Shown one piece after another: positions 22,901 to 48,410 of a stretch of 64,000 nt of DNA (its first letter is position 1; each line of letters begins with the position of its first letter). Below the pieces are notes generated by a model. The model worked only from the letters and a program-made list of their open reading frames with translations. It was not told where the DNA came from and did not search any database. The DNA is from Peromyscus leucopus (lineage: Eukaryota > Chordata > Mammalia > Rodentia > Cricetidae): the NCBI RefSeq assembly GCF_004664715.2, contig NC_051075.1:32632504-32696503 (forward strand), read 5' to 3'. Both the position numbers and the translations under genes were made by a program.

Positions 22901-25900
22901 GTTTGATCCCAGCACCACATTTAGACCAGATTTGGTGCCAAATCTTATAACTCAGCACTTGGAAGCTAGTGATAAAAAGTTCAAATATTAAAAGTAATCT
23001 TCAGTTATCCAGTAAGTTTTATGCCAGCCGGTGTTACATCAAACACCATCTCAAAAATAAATACATAATCCATCCATTATAGGTGAATAATATTTTTTTC
23101 TTGTAAATTTAACTATTTTCTTACTGATTTGGTAAGGTATATGTCACATGTCAAACAGTTTGCCTATTTGAAGTATATTAGTTCACGGATATGTACTGCC
23201 ATCAGCAGAGTCAACTTGATTATATTTTTCTCGCCTTTCCTCTTCAGTTCTTCTTACCCTACTTAACTCACCTGCAGTTTAGCTTCCGTAGCCCTAGGCT
23301 TAAATTTAATATAGCTTTGTTTTTGTTAATTACCCTATCATGGCCTAGCCTGTGAATGGAGTTACATGTCTATTGTGTTGTGTCTGGCTGTAAAATAGTT
23401 TTGGTAAATGCACAATATAGTTTACCTTAGTAATCAAAATAAAGAGTAATTCTTTTAATGGTCTCCTTGTCTGCTCTCATTTCTATCCATATATAACTAT
23501 GTTAAAATGGATCAATTTAAAAATAAGTAATAAAGAATCAAATTTTTACTATTATAAAAATGACTAACTAGGACTGGCACATGATGTCTCAGTGGTTAAG
23601 AGTGCTTGCTGCTCTTGTAGAGGATCCAAGTTTGGTTCCTAGCTCCCATGTTGTGGGGGGGGGCTCAGAAATGTCAGTGCAGTTCAGAGGATCCACACTC
23701 TCTGAACTCTGGGCACCCGTGGCTGCATGCAAGTATTGTATATGGGTTCACATACATTTAAGTAAAATAAAATACATATTGTTTGAAAAGACTGAATAAA
23801 TGGAAGATATGTTCTTTCCCATTGTCAAACTCATGGAGGTTGAATAATTTTAATTTAAAAAAAAGCTTTTATGCCAGGTGTAGTGTCATAAGCCTTTAAT
23901 GCCAGCACTTAGGAGACAGAGGCAAACGGATCTCTGGGAGTTTGAGGTTAGCCTGGTCTACAGAGACTATCTCAAGCCCCCTCCACCCTGAACAATTAGT
24001 AATGAATTTAAAATTTTATTCTTTGTAATTAAAATTATTTATATAATTGTACTTAATATTTTGACTTTGGTTTACTTTTATTGCCATACAATGGGTTGTT
24101 TTTTTTTTTTTTTTTTTTTTTTTTTGGCAGATTAAAAGACCTTATTTTCATGTGAAACCTTTGGAAAAGGCCCAACTAAAAAACTGGAAAGAATACTTAG
24201 AATTCGAAATTGAAAATGGGACTCATGAAAGAGTTGTGGTTCTCTTTGAAAGATGTGTCATATCTTGTGCCCTCTATGAGGAGTTTTGGATTAAGGTAAG
24301 AAAATGACATAGTGTTTAACTTGAATATATTATAAACATTGATCTAGTGACTAACCTTTTTTGTACTTCTGTTGAATGTTGTTCATATAACTATATCTGT
24401 TGCATTAGGAGATGGTCTGCTTGCAACCAGATTTGACTGCTGCATATGCCAACCTCGTTGCCTCTCTTCGTCCTTCCTTACAGAAACTAGTCTAGTGGTT
24501 CAATAAAGGTGCTGAATGGGTTTACAAATAGAATTTTATCGTTCTGTCACATATTTAATCACGTGTTCAACTGTAAATTATTCCAGTATTTCCTCTTTTC
24601 TGTATGTAGTATGCCAAGTACATGGAAAACCATAGCATTGAAGGAGTAAGGCATGTCTTCAGCAGAGCTTGTACTGTTCATCTTCCAAAGAAACCCATGG
24701 CACATATGCTTTGGGCAGCTTTTGAGGAACAGCAGGGTAAGAAGGAAAATGTTCAGTTGATTTATTTTAATTTATTTTATGTGAATGAATGGTTGTTTTA
24801 CCTGTATGCATATCTGTGCTTAAGTGTTTAAAAAGACCCGAAGAGGGCATGGATTCCTCTGGGACTGTGCTTAACAGATGGTTGTGGGTGCTGAGAAGTG
24901 AGCCTGGTGCTCCTAAATGCTGAATCTTATCTCCAGCTCCTCAGTGATACTTTAGCACTTTGTCAGTATGGAATTACTCCACTGAGGGATGTATAAAGAA
25001 GAATTTGATTAATTACTTCTATAAAAGCTATGTTGTTTCTTTAACAATTCAACCTTGCCATATCATATCTAAGATCAGCCATAGACAGTACAAAATAAGC
25101 ATGGCTACTTAACCCCACAACCCCCTAAATAGAGAGTTAGATTTAGTCTGTGGGCTAATGTTTTTCAGTTCTTGATATCAAGTCTGTTTCGGAAATTTAA
25201 ACAAAAGTGATGTAAAGTGTATTTTGGAAATTTAAACAGAAGTGTAAACATTGAATTACTGTTTTAGGGAACATTAACGAAGCCAGGACTATCTTGAGAA
25301 CGTTTGAAGAATGTGTTCTAGGACTGGCAATGGTTCGATTGAGAAGAGTAAGTTTAGAACGACGGCATGGAAATATGGACGAAGCTGAACATTTGCTTCA
25401 AGATGCTATAAAGAATGCCAAGTCAAATAATGAGTCATCATTTTATGCTATTAAACTAGCCCGACATCTTTTCAAAATACAAAAAAATCTTCCAAAATCA
25501 AGAAAGGTACTTTTGGAAGCAATCGAAAGAGATAAGGTACGCATGTTTTAAACATCTGCCATAAAAAGCCAGTACTTCTTCACTTTGGCAACCATGATGA
25601 AAGATTTGGTCTATACAGTAATATATTTTATTACTAAATGAGGACAACAGTCCCTCTAAACTGATGTTGCCATTTTTAACATTTTTTCCTAATTATTTTG
25701 AATTTAAAGTTTGAGAAAATTATGATTACTGAGTTAAAATTGTAAATATTGTGGCCTTTGTAATTAACTTTTAGAAATTTTAGAAACTTAATGATTGTTA
25801 AATATAATAAAGAACCTGGGAGAAGCCTTTAGGAACAAAAGTATAACAGTATCAAACAAAGTAGTATAGTGATTTTCTTTTGCAGAAGTTATTTTTACCA

Positions 25901-28900
25901 GGTGGTGGTGGTGCACATCTTTAATCCTAGCACGCAGGAGGCAGAGGCAGGTGATCTCTGTGAATTCGAGGCCAGCCTGGTCTACAAAGCGAGTTACATT
26001 GCACAGCCAGAGCTGTTAAACAGAGAAACCCTGTCTAGAAAAACCACACACACAAAAAGAAAAAAACCCAAAAAAGTTCCTATTATATAAGAGTTACTAA
26101 AAGCTAGTATATTGGAAGTGTTTCATTTTGTAGATTTTAAGCTGTATTGGGCCTGTTGATGATACAAGTTTGTAATTAAAGTATTTATAGTCCCAAGTAG
26201 AGGTGTAATATACAGATTATCTTTTTGTATTTTAATTTCCATGCTAGGCAAAGTCCAGCTAACTAACATAGGATATTGAGCTTTAATTGGTTAGCATGTA
26301 ACAACATACTGCATAGTGCAGGAATAATAGAGTAGTGTCACAACCCAGCAGTGTTGCTAAAGAAGCACAGGGATTGTTACCCAGTGACAGAGTACTTGTC
26401 TGCTGTGCAACAGGACAGGGAAAAAAAATGTCCTGAAGAATATGTTTCACTTCATTATATACATGCTAAAAACATTGACATGAGTTATATTTTAATCTTA
26501 AACATTTATACTTTAATTAAAATATTGTAGGAATGTTATTAATTCGTACTGCTTTTTACTCAGGAGAACACAAAGTTATACCTCAATTTACTTGAAATGG
26601 AATACAGCTGTGATCTCAAACAAAATGAAGAAAGTATCCTCAATTGCTTTGACAAGGCCATTCATGGTTCATTGCCTATTAAAATGAGAATTACATTTTC
26701 TCAGAGAAAAGTGGAATTCCTTGAAGATTTTGGTTCAGATGTTAATAAGTAAGATCTTAAATTCATCATATTTTTTAATGGAATATAAGCATTGTTATTT
26801 TGTGATGATAATTTATTTGATGGTTACATTAATACATTGCTAAATTTATTTTAAAATATTTTTCTTATTATATATATGATGTATATGTATGGGAGAGAGT
26901 GCATGTGTTCCAAACTGTATGTGGGGAGGTCAGAAGACAACTTCATTGGGTTTTCTCTTACTTTTTCCTGGGTGCTAGGGATTAGACTCAGGTCACCAGG
27001 CTTGGGTTAAGTTAGGTGCTGAACTACCTTGTTGGATATAATGCTAAATTTAAAAGTGTTTGTTAAGGCTACTTTTCCTTCAGAGACAAGTGGAGGTAAA
27101 TTCAGTTTTGTAAATGTGTGTATGCTTAATAGGACTTAAGCTTTATCATCTCTTCAAAACCATTTTCCTCTTTTAAATCAGTGTTATTTGTGTATGCATA
27201 TGCTCTGGGTAGAAGACAATGTGTAGCCCTCAGTTCTCTCCTTCCACCATGTGGGCCCCGCAAAAAGAGAAATGAGATAGAAACTGAACTATGAGACATG
27301 AGTGGTGGGGTGGCTGTAGTTGATGTAAAGCTCAGTGGTGGAGCATGTGTCATGTATAAGGCACTGAATTCAGTCCTCAGCAACATGCACAGAGCTAAGA
27401 TAGGATTCATCTGGAAAAGGAATGCCATCTAATCTCAGCTTGGAAAAGAAGGTAGATGTGGTAACACAGATCTTGCTCACTGGACTCATCCTCCTGAATC
27501 ATAAAAGGCTACAAGTTGAGGATGATGTAAGGTTTTGCTGTAGATTTGGGGGAAGGGGAGGATAAGATCTAAACTTTAGATTTAAATCTGGTAACCTGGA
27601 AAGTAGAAATACTGCCTAGAACATTGGTAAAGTTCCAGTCTTTCTCTTGCTAGTAAGTAAATATCCCAGTGCCTAATAGGCATGTATGTGCCTTTGCTGA
27701 TATGATTTACAATGATTCCCACTGAAACCACTCTAAACTTGAGTGTCTACATATGTGTGCATGTTTTTGATGGTAAGTTTGCAGCTTGACACAGCTAGTA
27801 TTTCAGTTCTTGAAATCATGCTAAGTATTTTGTATTTATATAGTGTAACAATCAGCCATTGAAATGGATACAGGTACTGTTGTTTTAGTCAGTAGAGAGA
27901 GGCTCACTCAGATACCCAAGTTTTTCAAGTCATGTATGAGGAGGATGAAATTAGACCCTATTTCATAGTTTCTGCTCTTAACTACCTTGAATACTCTAGT
28001 CAGTGTTTTACACTGAAGAAGGTATACAGAAAAACTTACTTTATGTAATGCTAGCTTTTCATTAGGATAGTATGATTCTCGTGTTCTACAAGAGTATATG
28101 GAATGACATATGCTTGATCTGTAAGGATAAAAATAGATTTGTCATGCTTCCTAGAAGAGGTAGTTTCATTTAGTTCCTATTGGATTCTGATGAAGAAGAG
28201 AAACACAGCAATGGTAACAGAATACGTTAACAGTAATGTGCATGAGTGGAATAGTATGTGACGTACTCTAAGTATTGAATCCAAGGCCTGGTACATGGTA
28301 GTTAAGTAATTTACCCACTGACCCAGTGGTTCCCAACCCCTTTTCAGGGTCACATATCAAATATTCGGCATGTCAGATCTTTACGATTCATAACAGTAGC
28401 AAAATTAATTTAGCAATGAAAATAATTTGATGGTTGGGGTCACCACAACATGAGGAACTGTAGTAAAGGGTTGAAGCACTGGGAAGGTTGAGAACCACTG
28501 CACTGACCCATTGAACCTACCTCTCCAGAACCAAGTAGGGTTGTTTTGATTTTAAATTGGAGCAAGCCCTACCTGGCCTTGAATTCAGAGATCTATCTGC
28601 CTTCTGAGTGTTAGGGTTAATAGCATGCGTACCACACCTGGCCAGTACTAGGATCTTGATGCAGTTCAGAGGTTGTCCTATCAGCAGTAAACAGCAAATT
28701 CTTAGGATTGGCACCTACAAAATTAAACGAGCTTTCATTTTGATTTGGTAGTAATATCCAAACAAACTACTGGTTCAGTGAAAGGTACTATGTATGCTGT
28801 TAAACATGTAGGTATGGAGCATCTGGATATCAGAACTAAGATTTAAGTCTTAAAAGACAAGACAAACAGCCCAGTTACAAATTTATATAAGTTGTTTTCT

Positions 28901-30464
28901 TATGTAGAAATACTTAAATCTTTCTAAAAAATGTTTTATACATCCCAACGGATTTTGTTTTTCTTCCTCTTCAGGCTTCTGAATGCATATGATGAACATC
29001 AAACACTCCTAAAGGAACAGGATTCCTTAAAAAGGAAAGCTGAAAATGGGTATGTAATTTCCTGGTAAATCAGGAAGGGATGCTTAAAACATTTCAATAT
29101 GAAAATTCCCTTTAAAACATGTACTTTTATTCCATGGTGAAAAGTCAAAGGCATAGAACTTGAATGGTTGAGCTTAGAAGCAAGTATGAAGACTGCCTTC
29201 AGCCTACCACTCTCCAAGGCCCAAAATGAGGATTCCATTGAACCTGGAGATGAGACTGAGAGTTGGAAAACCATTAAGATGACTAGAGTTGGGCCACTGG
29301 CCCTAAGTTGAGGGTTGTAGTTAAGGAAATCCGTATAGTTAGGGTGACAGTTAGGGCAATCTGGTGGCAAGCACAGTGGGATTGTGTTTTTATAAAGAAT
29401 TGGAGATAAGTTTGTGCTGCAGAGTTTGTTCATCTACAGCATAACTGCTTAGCTGTAACAGGTTATGCAGAAACGTGAATGTTGTGTAGACAATCTCTAG
29501 TTTTTACTTAGTCAGGATTAAAGGCATTTGCCACCATGCCCAATTTATAAGTCTTTTTTAAACATCACGGACAAATGAAACACAGGTCACATCCAGACTC
29601 TAGGCTAGTTTGCTACCTCTGGCATAAAGAAAGAACTAAGCATGTGATTTCTCAGCATGAGGTCACCCTGTAGAAATGGAGAGTTGTAGATTTGTCAAGA
29701 GTAAGAAGGCTAAAAAGTCAAAGGCCAGATTGGAAAGGGGTTTTACCTTGTTGAAAAATCTGAAATCTATTACTTGGAGTGGCAAACTACTGTTGACCCT
29801 TTGAGGACAGGGATCAGTACCATCTATGCTCTTGGCAGCTAATGTAGATAGCATCTCATGAATATATTAGAGGTCACATTCCTTGGCAGAAATGGTAAAG
29901 TTCTGAGGATGGAGAAGTTTCCGAGATTGCTCCATAACGAATGGTAAACTGGGCTTAGCCTTCAGTCAGTTTACCACAGCTTGTCTAGCTAGGCCTTTTT
30001 TCCCCTGACTGGTTACCTTCTGAATAGTATCTTGCTCTCAGAAGATGGTTGAAAGCATTAACTAAGACAAATGTACACAGTATAGTTGTCTAGGAAAGGT
30101 CCTATCTCTGGGAATTTTAAGTTTCTATTTTGGCTTTTTATATAGTTCAGAAGAACCAGAAGAAAAGAAAGCACACATAGAAGATATGTCATCAGCACAA
30201 ATCATTGATGGGGATTTACAGGCAAATCAAGCTGCATATAATTACAGTGCCTGGTATCAGGTAAGTCTGCATAATTTATTCTTCGTTGTAGGTCTATATT
30301 GTATATTTCCTTTTGTGATTTAGTGGTGGAATTTCAACAGCTTAATTTTATATGTGGAACATAGCTGTAATTCTAGTATGCTGACATATTTACTTTTACC
30401 TTTTCAGTATAATTATCAGAATCCTTGGAATTATGGACAGTATTATCCTCCACCTCCAACCTGA
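10955..30464 (+). CDS. PRPF39: PRPF39, pre-mRNA-processing factor 39 (U1 snRNP-associated)
   Basis: Spliced coding region. Coding exons: 10955-11269 (exon 2 begins 10926), 11693-11818, 12464-12582, 16968-17135, 21820-21985, 22508-22615, 24131-24295, 24610-24736, 25268-25536, 26564-26748, 28975-29049, 30146-30260, 30408-30464. All junctions are GT-AG and the lengths sum to 1995 nt, i.e. 664 residues plus TGA, close to the human protein (about 669). The start is the first ATG of exon 2 and gives the conserved N-terminus [16 protein letters not shown]. An acidic, Ser-rich leader is followed by arrays of helical HAT repeats (for example the blocks around [27 protein letters not shown] and [11 protein letters not shown]). 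The C-terminus is Tyr/Pro-rich, ending QYYPPPPT. Family knowledge: metazoan PRPF39 forms a homodimer that replaces yeast Prp39/Prp42 in U1 snRNP and acts in 5' splice-site selection. Intron 10 hosts SNORD127. Transcription runs convergent to FKBP3. Identity is secure; I saw no frame break. Confidence 0.97.
11500..11605 (+). mobile_element. ID/B4-type tRNA-derived fragment
   Basis: 'ctggcctagcatctgtgaga' followed by 'gggtttatccccagctctga'; diverged, in PRPF39 intron 2. Confidence 0.5.
12823..13360 (-). mobile_element. Array of two B1s and one B2/B3-type SINE, all antisense
   Basis: B1 at 12823-12990 (younger), B1 at about 13010-13155 (older, truncated), B2/B3-like at 13160-13360 ending 'catctttccagcccc'. 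In PRPF39 intron 4. Confidence 0.85.
14655..15575. mobile_element. SINE cluster in PRPF39 intron 4
   Basis: B2/B3-like (+) 14655-14870; old B1 (+) 14925-15060; B2/B3-like (-) 15130-15310; B1 (+) 15420-15575. Each was recognised from its conserved core ('cctttaat', 'gatctctgtga', 'ggtctac') or reversed B2 core. Confidence 0.8.
17870..18050 (-). mobile_element. Old B1-like SINE
   Basis: 'ttttgagataaggccttact' ... 'agctggcctagaacttactg' ... 'ggttgcaggtatgtgccaca': an antisense, heavily diverged B1. Confidence 0.6.
18640..18835 (-). mobile_element. B2/B3-type SINE, antisense
   Basis: Ends 'gctgagccatctctccagcc'. Confidence 0.85.
18940..19400. mobile_element. Probable L1-derived fragment
   Basis: 'gtcaacctaccaggggtcag' and 'aagaaaactgacttccccag' are blocks I recognise from rodent L1-type repeats. 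Strand not assigned; no ORF remains. Confidence 0.45.
19755..20340 (-). mobile_element. SINE cluster in PRPF39 intron 5
   Basis: Antisense B1 (19755-19905), B2/B3-like fragment (about 20000-20160) and an old antisense B1 (20175-20340). Confidence 0.75.
20605..20725 (+). mobile_element. Old B1 SINE
   Basis: 'gtgagacatgcctttagcct' ... 'gaccttgtctcaaaaaacaa'. Confidence 0.65.
22228..22365 (+). mobile_element. Old B1-like SINE
   Basis: 'aaagctgggtatgatggcac' ... 'agaccctgtctcaaaaacca', in PRPF39 intron 6. Confidence 0.7.
22845..23075 (+). mobile_element. B4-type (ID-B1) SINE, old
   Basis: 'gggctgggtatcaagctcag' then 'gtttgatcccagcaccacat', followed by a B1-like half. Confidence 0.6.
23575..23985 (+). 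mobile_element. B2/B3-type SINE followed by an old B1
   Basis: B2/B3-like at 23575-23795 ('tctcagtggttaagagtgct'); B1 at about 23868-23985 ('agcctttaatgccagcactt'). Both in PRPF39 intron 7. Confidence 0.75.
24766..24955 (-). mobile_element. B2/B3-type SINE, antisense, old
   Basis: 'gattcctctgggactgtgct' ... 'gaatcttatctccagctcct'; begins just 30 nt after the exon 9 donor. Confidence 0.6.
25586..25672 (+). ncRNA. SNORD127: C/D-box small nucleolar RNA SNORD127 in PRPF39 intron 10
   Basis: Seen directly: a perfect 7-bp terminal stem (TGGCAAC 25586-25592 with GTTGCCA 25666-25672) brackets a C box ATGATGA (25594-25600) and a D box CTGA (25661-25664). An internal C'-like ATGAGGA lies at 25638-25644. 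Size and hosting in PRPF39 agree with mammalian SNORD127. The gene starts only about 50 nt after the exon 10 donor and lies nearly 900 nt upstream of the next acceptor, an intron position that is longer than usual for C/D snoRNAs and is partly due to a B1 insertion at 25893-26080. C/D snoRNAs guide 2'-O-methylation of RNA with fibrillarin; I do not assign a target. Confidence 0.9.
25893..26080 (+). mobile_element. B1 SINE downstream of SNORD127
   Basis: 'ccaggtggtggtggtgcaca' head and a tail with ACACACAAAAAG. Confidence 0.88.
26868..27045 (-). mobile_element. B2/B3-type SINE fragment, antisense
   Basis: 'tgtggggaggtcagaagaca' ... 'attagactcaggtcaccagg'. Confidence 0.6.
28316..28508 (-). mobile_element. 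URR1-like hAT transposon with intact 8-bp target duplication
   Basis: Element 28324-28500 begins CAGTGGTTCCCAACC and ends GGTTGAGAACCACTG (terminal inverted repeats), flanked by a perfect CACTGACC duplication (28316-28323 and 28501-28508). Strand given relative to the copy at 9779. Confidence 0.9.
28535..28650 (-). mobile_element. Old B1 fragment
   Basis: 'ttgaattcagagatctatct' ... 'gcgtaccacacctggcc'. Confidence 0.6.
29060..30130. other. PRPF39 intron 12, mostly unassigned
   Basis: About 1.1 kb with no clear SINE. It contains one arm (29127-29164) of the inverted repeat discussed under findings and an antisense open frame (29433-28999) with no recognisable homology. Confidence 0.5.
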
Positions 30465-31120
30465 TGGAAAAAATGTAAATTTCAGATTGGTTATATGAGA
30501 AATGTGGAATTATTTTTTTTGAAGGATGTAAACATAGCATAAACTTGTTGTATTTGATAATTTGTCTTCCCAGTTTCTGTGTAACATTTGTTTAGTTAAT
30601 AGTAGAAAATGTCAATTAGTAGTGTACCATAGAAACTTTCCTACCATTTTTAAAATTTACTTTTTATTGGAGAACTATTTTTTTTAATTTTTATTTTATT
30701 TACTTAAGTGGTCTAGAATTCTTTTGCAGCTCACGCAAGAGATTTGTAGCCTTAAGTGTAGGGAAAAAGACTGACTGCAAATCATGTCAGTTACAAGATT
30801 CTGGGAAAAAAATAAGGGCTGGTTATTGAGAATTTTATCTCCTTAAAAACAGATTTAAAAGAAAGATTTTTAACCTCAAATGCTAAGGTTGTCTCTGTGT
30901 TTCAGTTATACTTGGAAATTTGGCTCTAATTGCAAGAAAGATGAACTATTAACATGCTCTGCCTTGGAATAGATTATAAATGAGAAAGTGTAATGAGAAA
31001 GTCAGCATCCCCTTAAGAAATGAAATACCAGAGTATGTTTTGGGAGACTCTGTATCTAGCATATTCATGTAAAACTTGCGAGCAAGCTTTCATTTTGATC
31101 AAACTTATCGTCATTTTTGT

Positions 31121-31126
31121 AATAAA
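31121..31126 (+). terminator. PRPF39: PRPF39 polyadenylation signal AATAAA
   Basis: Canonical hexamer about 660 nt after the PRPF39 stop, in a repeat-free 3' UTR (30465 to about 31145). Cleavage is expected 10-30 nt downstream. Confidence 0.75.
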
Positions 31127-31144
31127 AGTGAAGACTCATGCAGC

Positions 31145-31430
31145 AATTGTTTATGAATTCATTTGTGGGAGGTACACACCAAATACAGATTAACATTGCT
31201 TTGAAGTAAGCTTTCTCTAAATTTATTATCTTCCTACCAGAATGTTGTATTTACTTTGATTTTCTGTTTCAAGTTCTATGCCTTTGACCTTTCACCATGG
31301 AATAATATTTTTAAAATGTCCTGGACAAAGATAGCCACCTTGATTAACAGTTATACTCTTATTTGGATGGACTCCCAAGTCCTGCTTAACCTAATCCGAA
31401 CATTAATACAGCAACACAAAGTCTAATCAA
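31145..31430. other. Convergent intergenic gap between PRPF39 and FKBP3
   Basis: About 285 nt separates the two predicted cleavage sites. No SINE or ORF of note was seen. It carries one arm (31268-31305) of a 38-nt inverted repeat whose partner lies in PRPF39 intron 12. Confidence 0.6.
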
Positions 31431-31446
31431 GACAATCCATGACATT

Positions 31447-31452
31447 TTTATT
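31447..31452 (-). terminator. FKBP3: FKBP3 polyadenylation signal AATAAA (minus strand)
   Basis: TTTATT on the plus strand, about 256 nt after the FKBP3 stop codon, gives a canonical AATAAA in the transcript. The 3' UTR is short and free of SINEs. Confidence 0.7.
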
Positions 31453-31707
31453 GAGCCTTTTAGTTTACAATATGAGGTAAAAGGAAAAGCAGTTCTCTTT
31501 AATATTTTACACAGCTATAGTAAAATATCTGAGACTTAAAGGGACTTCCAGGGGGTTACATTTCTCAAAAATTGAGATCAAGTAAACAAGCTTTAACTCC
31601 TTGAATTTTCCAGTTGACTCTTCCCTTAAAATAGTAACAAGCTCTATTTTGTCACATTAAGTTTCAAGGCCAAGTTTTTATTGTTGATGTCTTCTGAAGC
31701 ACTGGTT

Positions 31708-46693
<14,986 letters not shown>

Positions 46694-46970
46694 CTAAAGT
46701 GATGTCAAGGCTGGGCTGTGAGGACTCTGTTGAGTAGAGTGAAAAAATCTGTGCAGGTAGCTTTGCCAACTGAATGCAGTGATGTCAAACCTCTTTACTT
46801 TGACGCTTTGGGCAGCCATTACCCACACTTTTTTTAAATTTTTATAGCCTACCATGTCTTTAGAGGTACAGATAGTAAACCGTTTAAGGAAAATAACTAC
46901 ATTCGGGTTTCCGTCTCATTTTATCTAGTTCTACCCTAATCTCATCTGAATTGGCTTAGACCTTGCCCAT

Positions 46971-47158
46971 CAAAAGTTTATTTACGGCCGGGCGGTGGTG
47001 GCGCACGCCTTTAATCCCAGCACTCGGGAGGCAGAGGCAGGCGGATCTCTGTGAGTTCGAGGCCAGCCTGGGCTACCAAGTGAGCTCCAGGAAAGGCGCA
47101 AAACTACGCAGAGAAACCCTGTCTTGAAAAACCAAAAAAAAAAAAAAAGTTTATTTAC
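46971..47158 (+). mobile_element. Young B1 SINE between FKBP3 and FANCM
   Basis: Near-consensus B1 with poly-A; AAAAGTTTATTTAC duplicated at both ends. Confidence 0.93.
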
Positions 47159-47268
47159 ACAAAACTAAATGCAAACCGCCCCCAAATCAAACGACAGATG
47201 TTTGTGCACAAATTTAGAAACTTGAATAAAACACCGTGATGAAGCTCCATTTAAAATACCTCTTTCCG

Positions 47269-47400
47269 GCCGGACGGTGGTGGCACACGCCTTTAATCCC
47301 AGCACTCGGGAGGCAGAGCCAGTCGGATCTCTGTGAGTTCGGGGCCAGCCTGGGCTACCAAGTGAGTTCCAGGAAAAGGCGCAAAGCTACACAGAGAAAC
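47269..47400 (+). mobile_element. B1 SINE, tail lost
   Basis: Good consensus up to 'agagaaaccc', then no A tail. Confidence 0.88.
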
Positions 47401-48189
47401 CCAAGTCTGAAGTAGAAAGCTTCGGCTAACAACTGCACAGGGATGCTTACTGCTCTAAGCCTGTAATTATTATGTAACAGTGCAGATACACAGTACATGC
47501 CTGTAGCACTTGAGAGCAAGCTGAGGCAAGACATTGGCCAGTTCAAGGCCATTTTGGTCTACATGATGAATTCAGGCCAGAATGGGCCTCAGCAAGATTC
47601 TGTGTGAAACAAAAGCATACGGAAGAAAAAGAAAATGAAATCCCAAAACAAAAATCTTACTTGTTTTAGTTTTCCAATAAACACAGGTCCAGAGCACATT
47701 CACTTTCTTTAGACAGGCAAAATATTAAAATAATGGGTTGCCATTTCTGACACAGAAGACTGCACTTTTCTCAGCATAAATGGAGAAAAATATGAATTAT
47801 TTAACTCTCACTTTTGCTTTTACTCCCATCTTCAGGTTTAAATAGTCCATAATGTTAAGGTCACAAATTAATGAGTATGTACTTTCTCTGAGCCCTCAAA
47901 GTGATGTATTGTATAACATTATAAATGGTACTAAGTTAGCGGTGACACCTCATCATTGGAAGCAAAGGAATAACTAGATTCTATTTACTTAAGTACTTTT
48001 AGCTTGGAAACGCTAAAGCCAAGGATGACCTTGAGCTCCTGATCCTCCAGCCTCCACTTGAGGCAAGTGCCACCACGTTTTGTGGTAGATTACATTTAAG
48101 CGCTCGCGGGGCAGGGAGGGGTTTAAAAAAAAAAAAAAAAAAAAAAACTTAAACAAAAAACAACTTGCAAAGACACCCCCACCCCCGCG

Positions 48190-48410
48190 CACAATACGCA
48201 TGCGTTCCAGCAGGTTTCCGGAGCAGCAGCCAATCATATTCCCCCTGCAAACGAGGCGGCGGCTTTTTCAACCCGAAGGGCTGCGGCCAGTCCCGCCCCC
48301 GGGTTCCACCGTGTCCTCCGCCGGCCGGAGACTGATGGGCGTCCGAGCCGCGGCGGTTGCGCTGCCAGGCGGGCGGGGGTCTCGGCGGAGCCCCGCCGCG
48401 GGTGGGCACC
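48190..48410 (+). promoter_or_regulatory. FANCM: FANCM promoter and 5' UTR
   Basis: A CpG-rich stretch ahead of the FANCM ATG. It contains an NRF1-type palindrome ACGCATGCGT (48196-48205), a CCAAT box (48230-48234), a GC box (about 48293-48300) and an ETS-like TTTCCGGA (48215-48222). There is no TATA box. An ATG at 48335 is out of frame with FANCM and would open a long overlapping reading frame if transcription starts upstream of it. Confidence 0.7.

Noticed and set aside
28999..29433. 144-codon antisense open frame in PRPF39 intron 12
   Set aside because: No recognisable domain or splice context; amino-acid makeup looks random.
48357..48410. In-frame N-terminal extension of FANCM
   Set aside because: The upstream codon is TTG, not ATG; conservation begins at [10 protein letters not shown] (48411), which has a CACC context.
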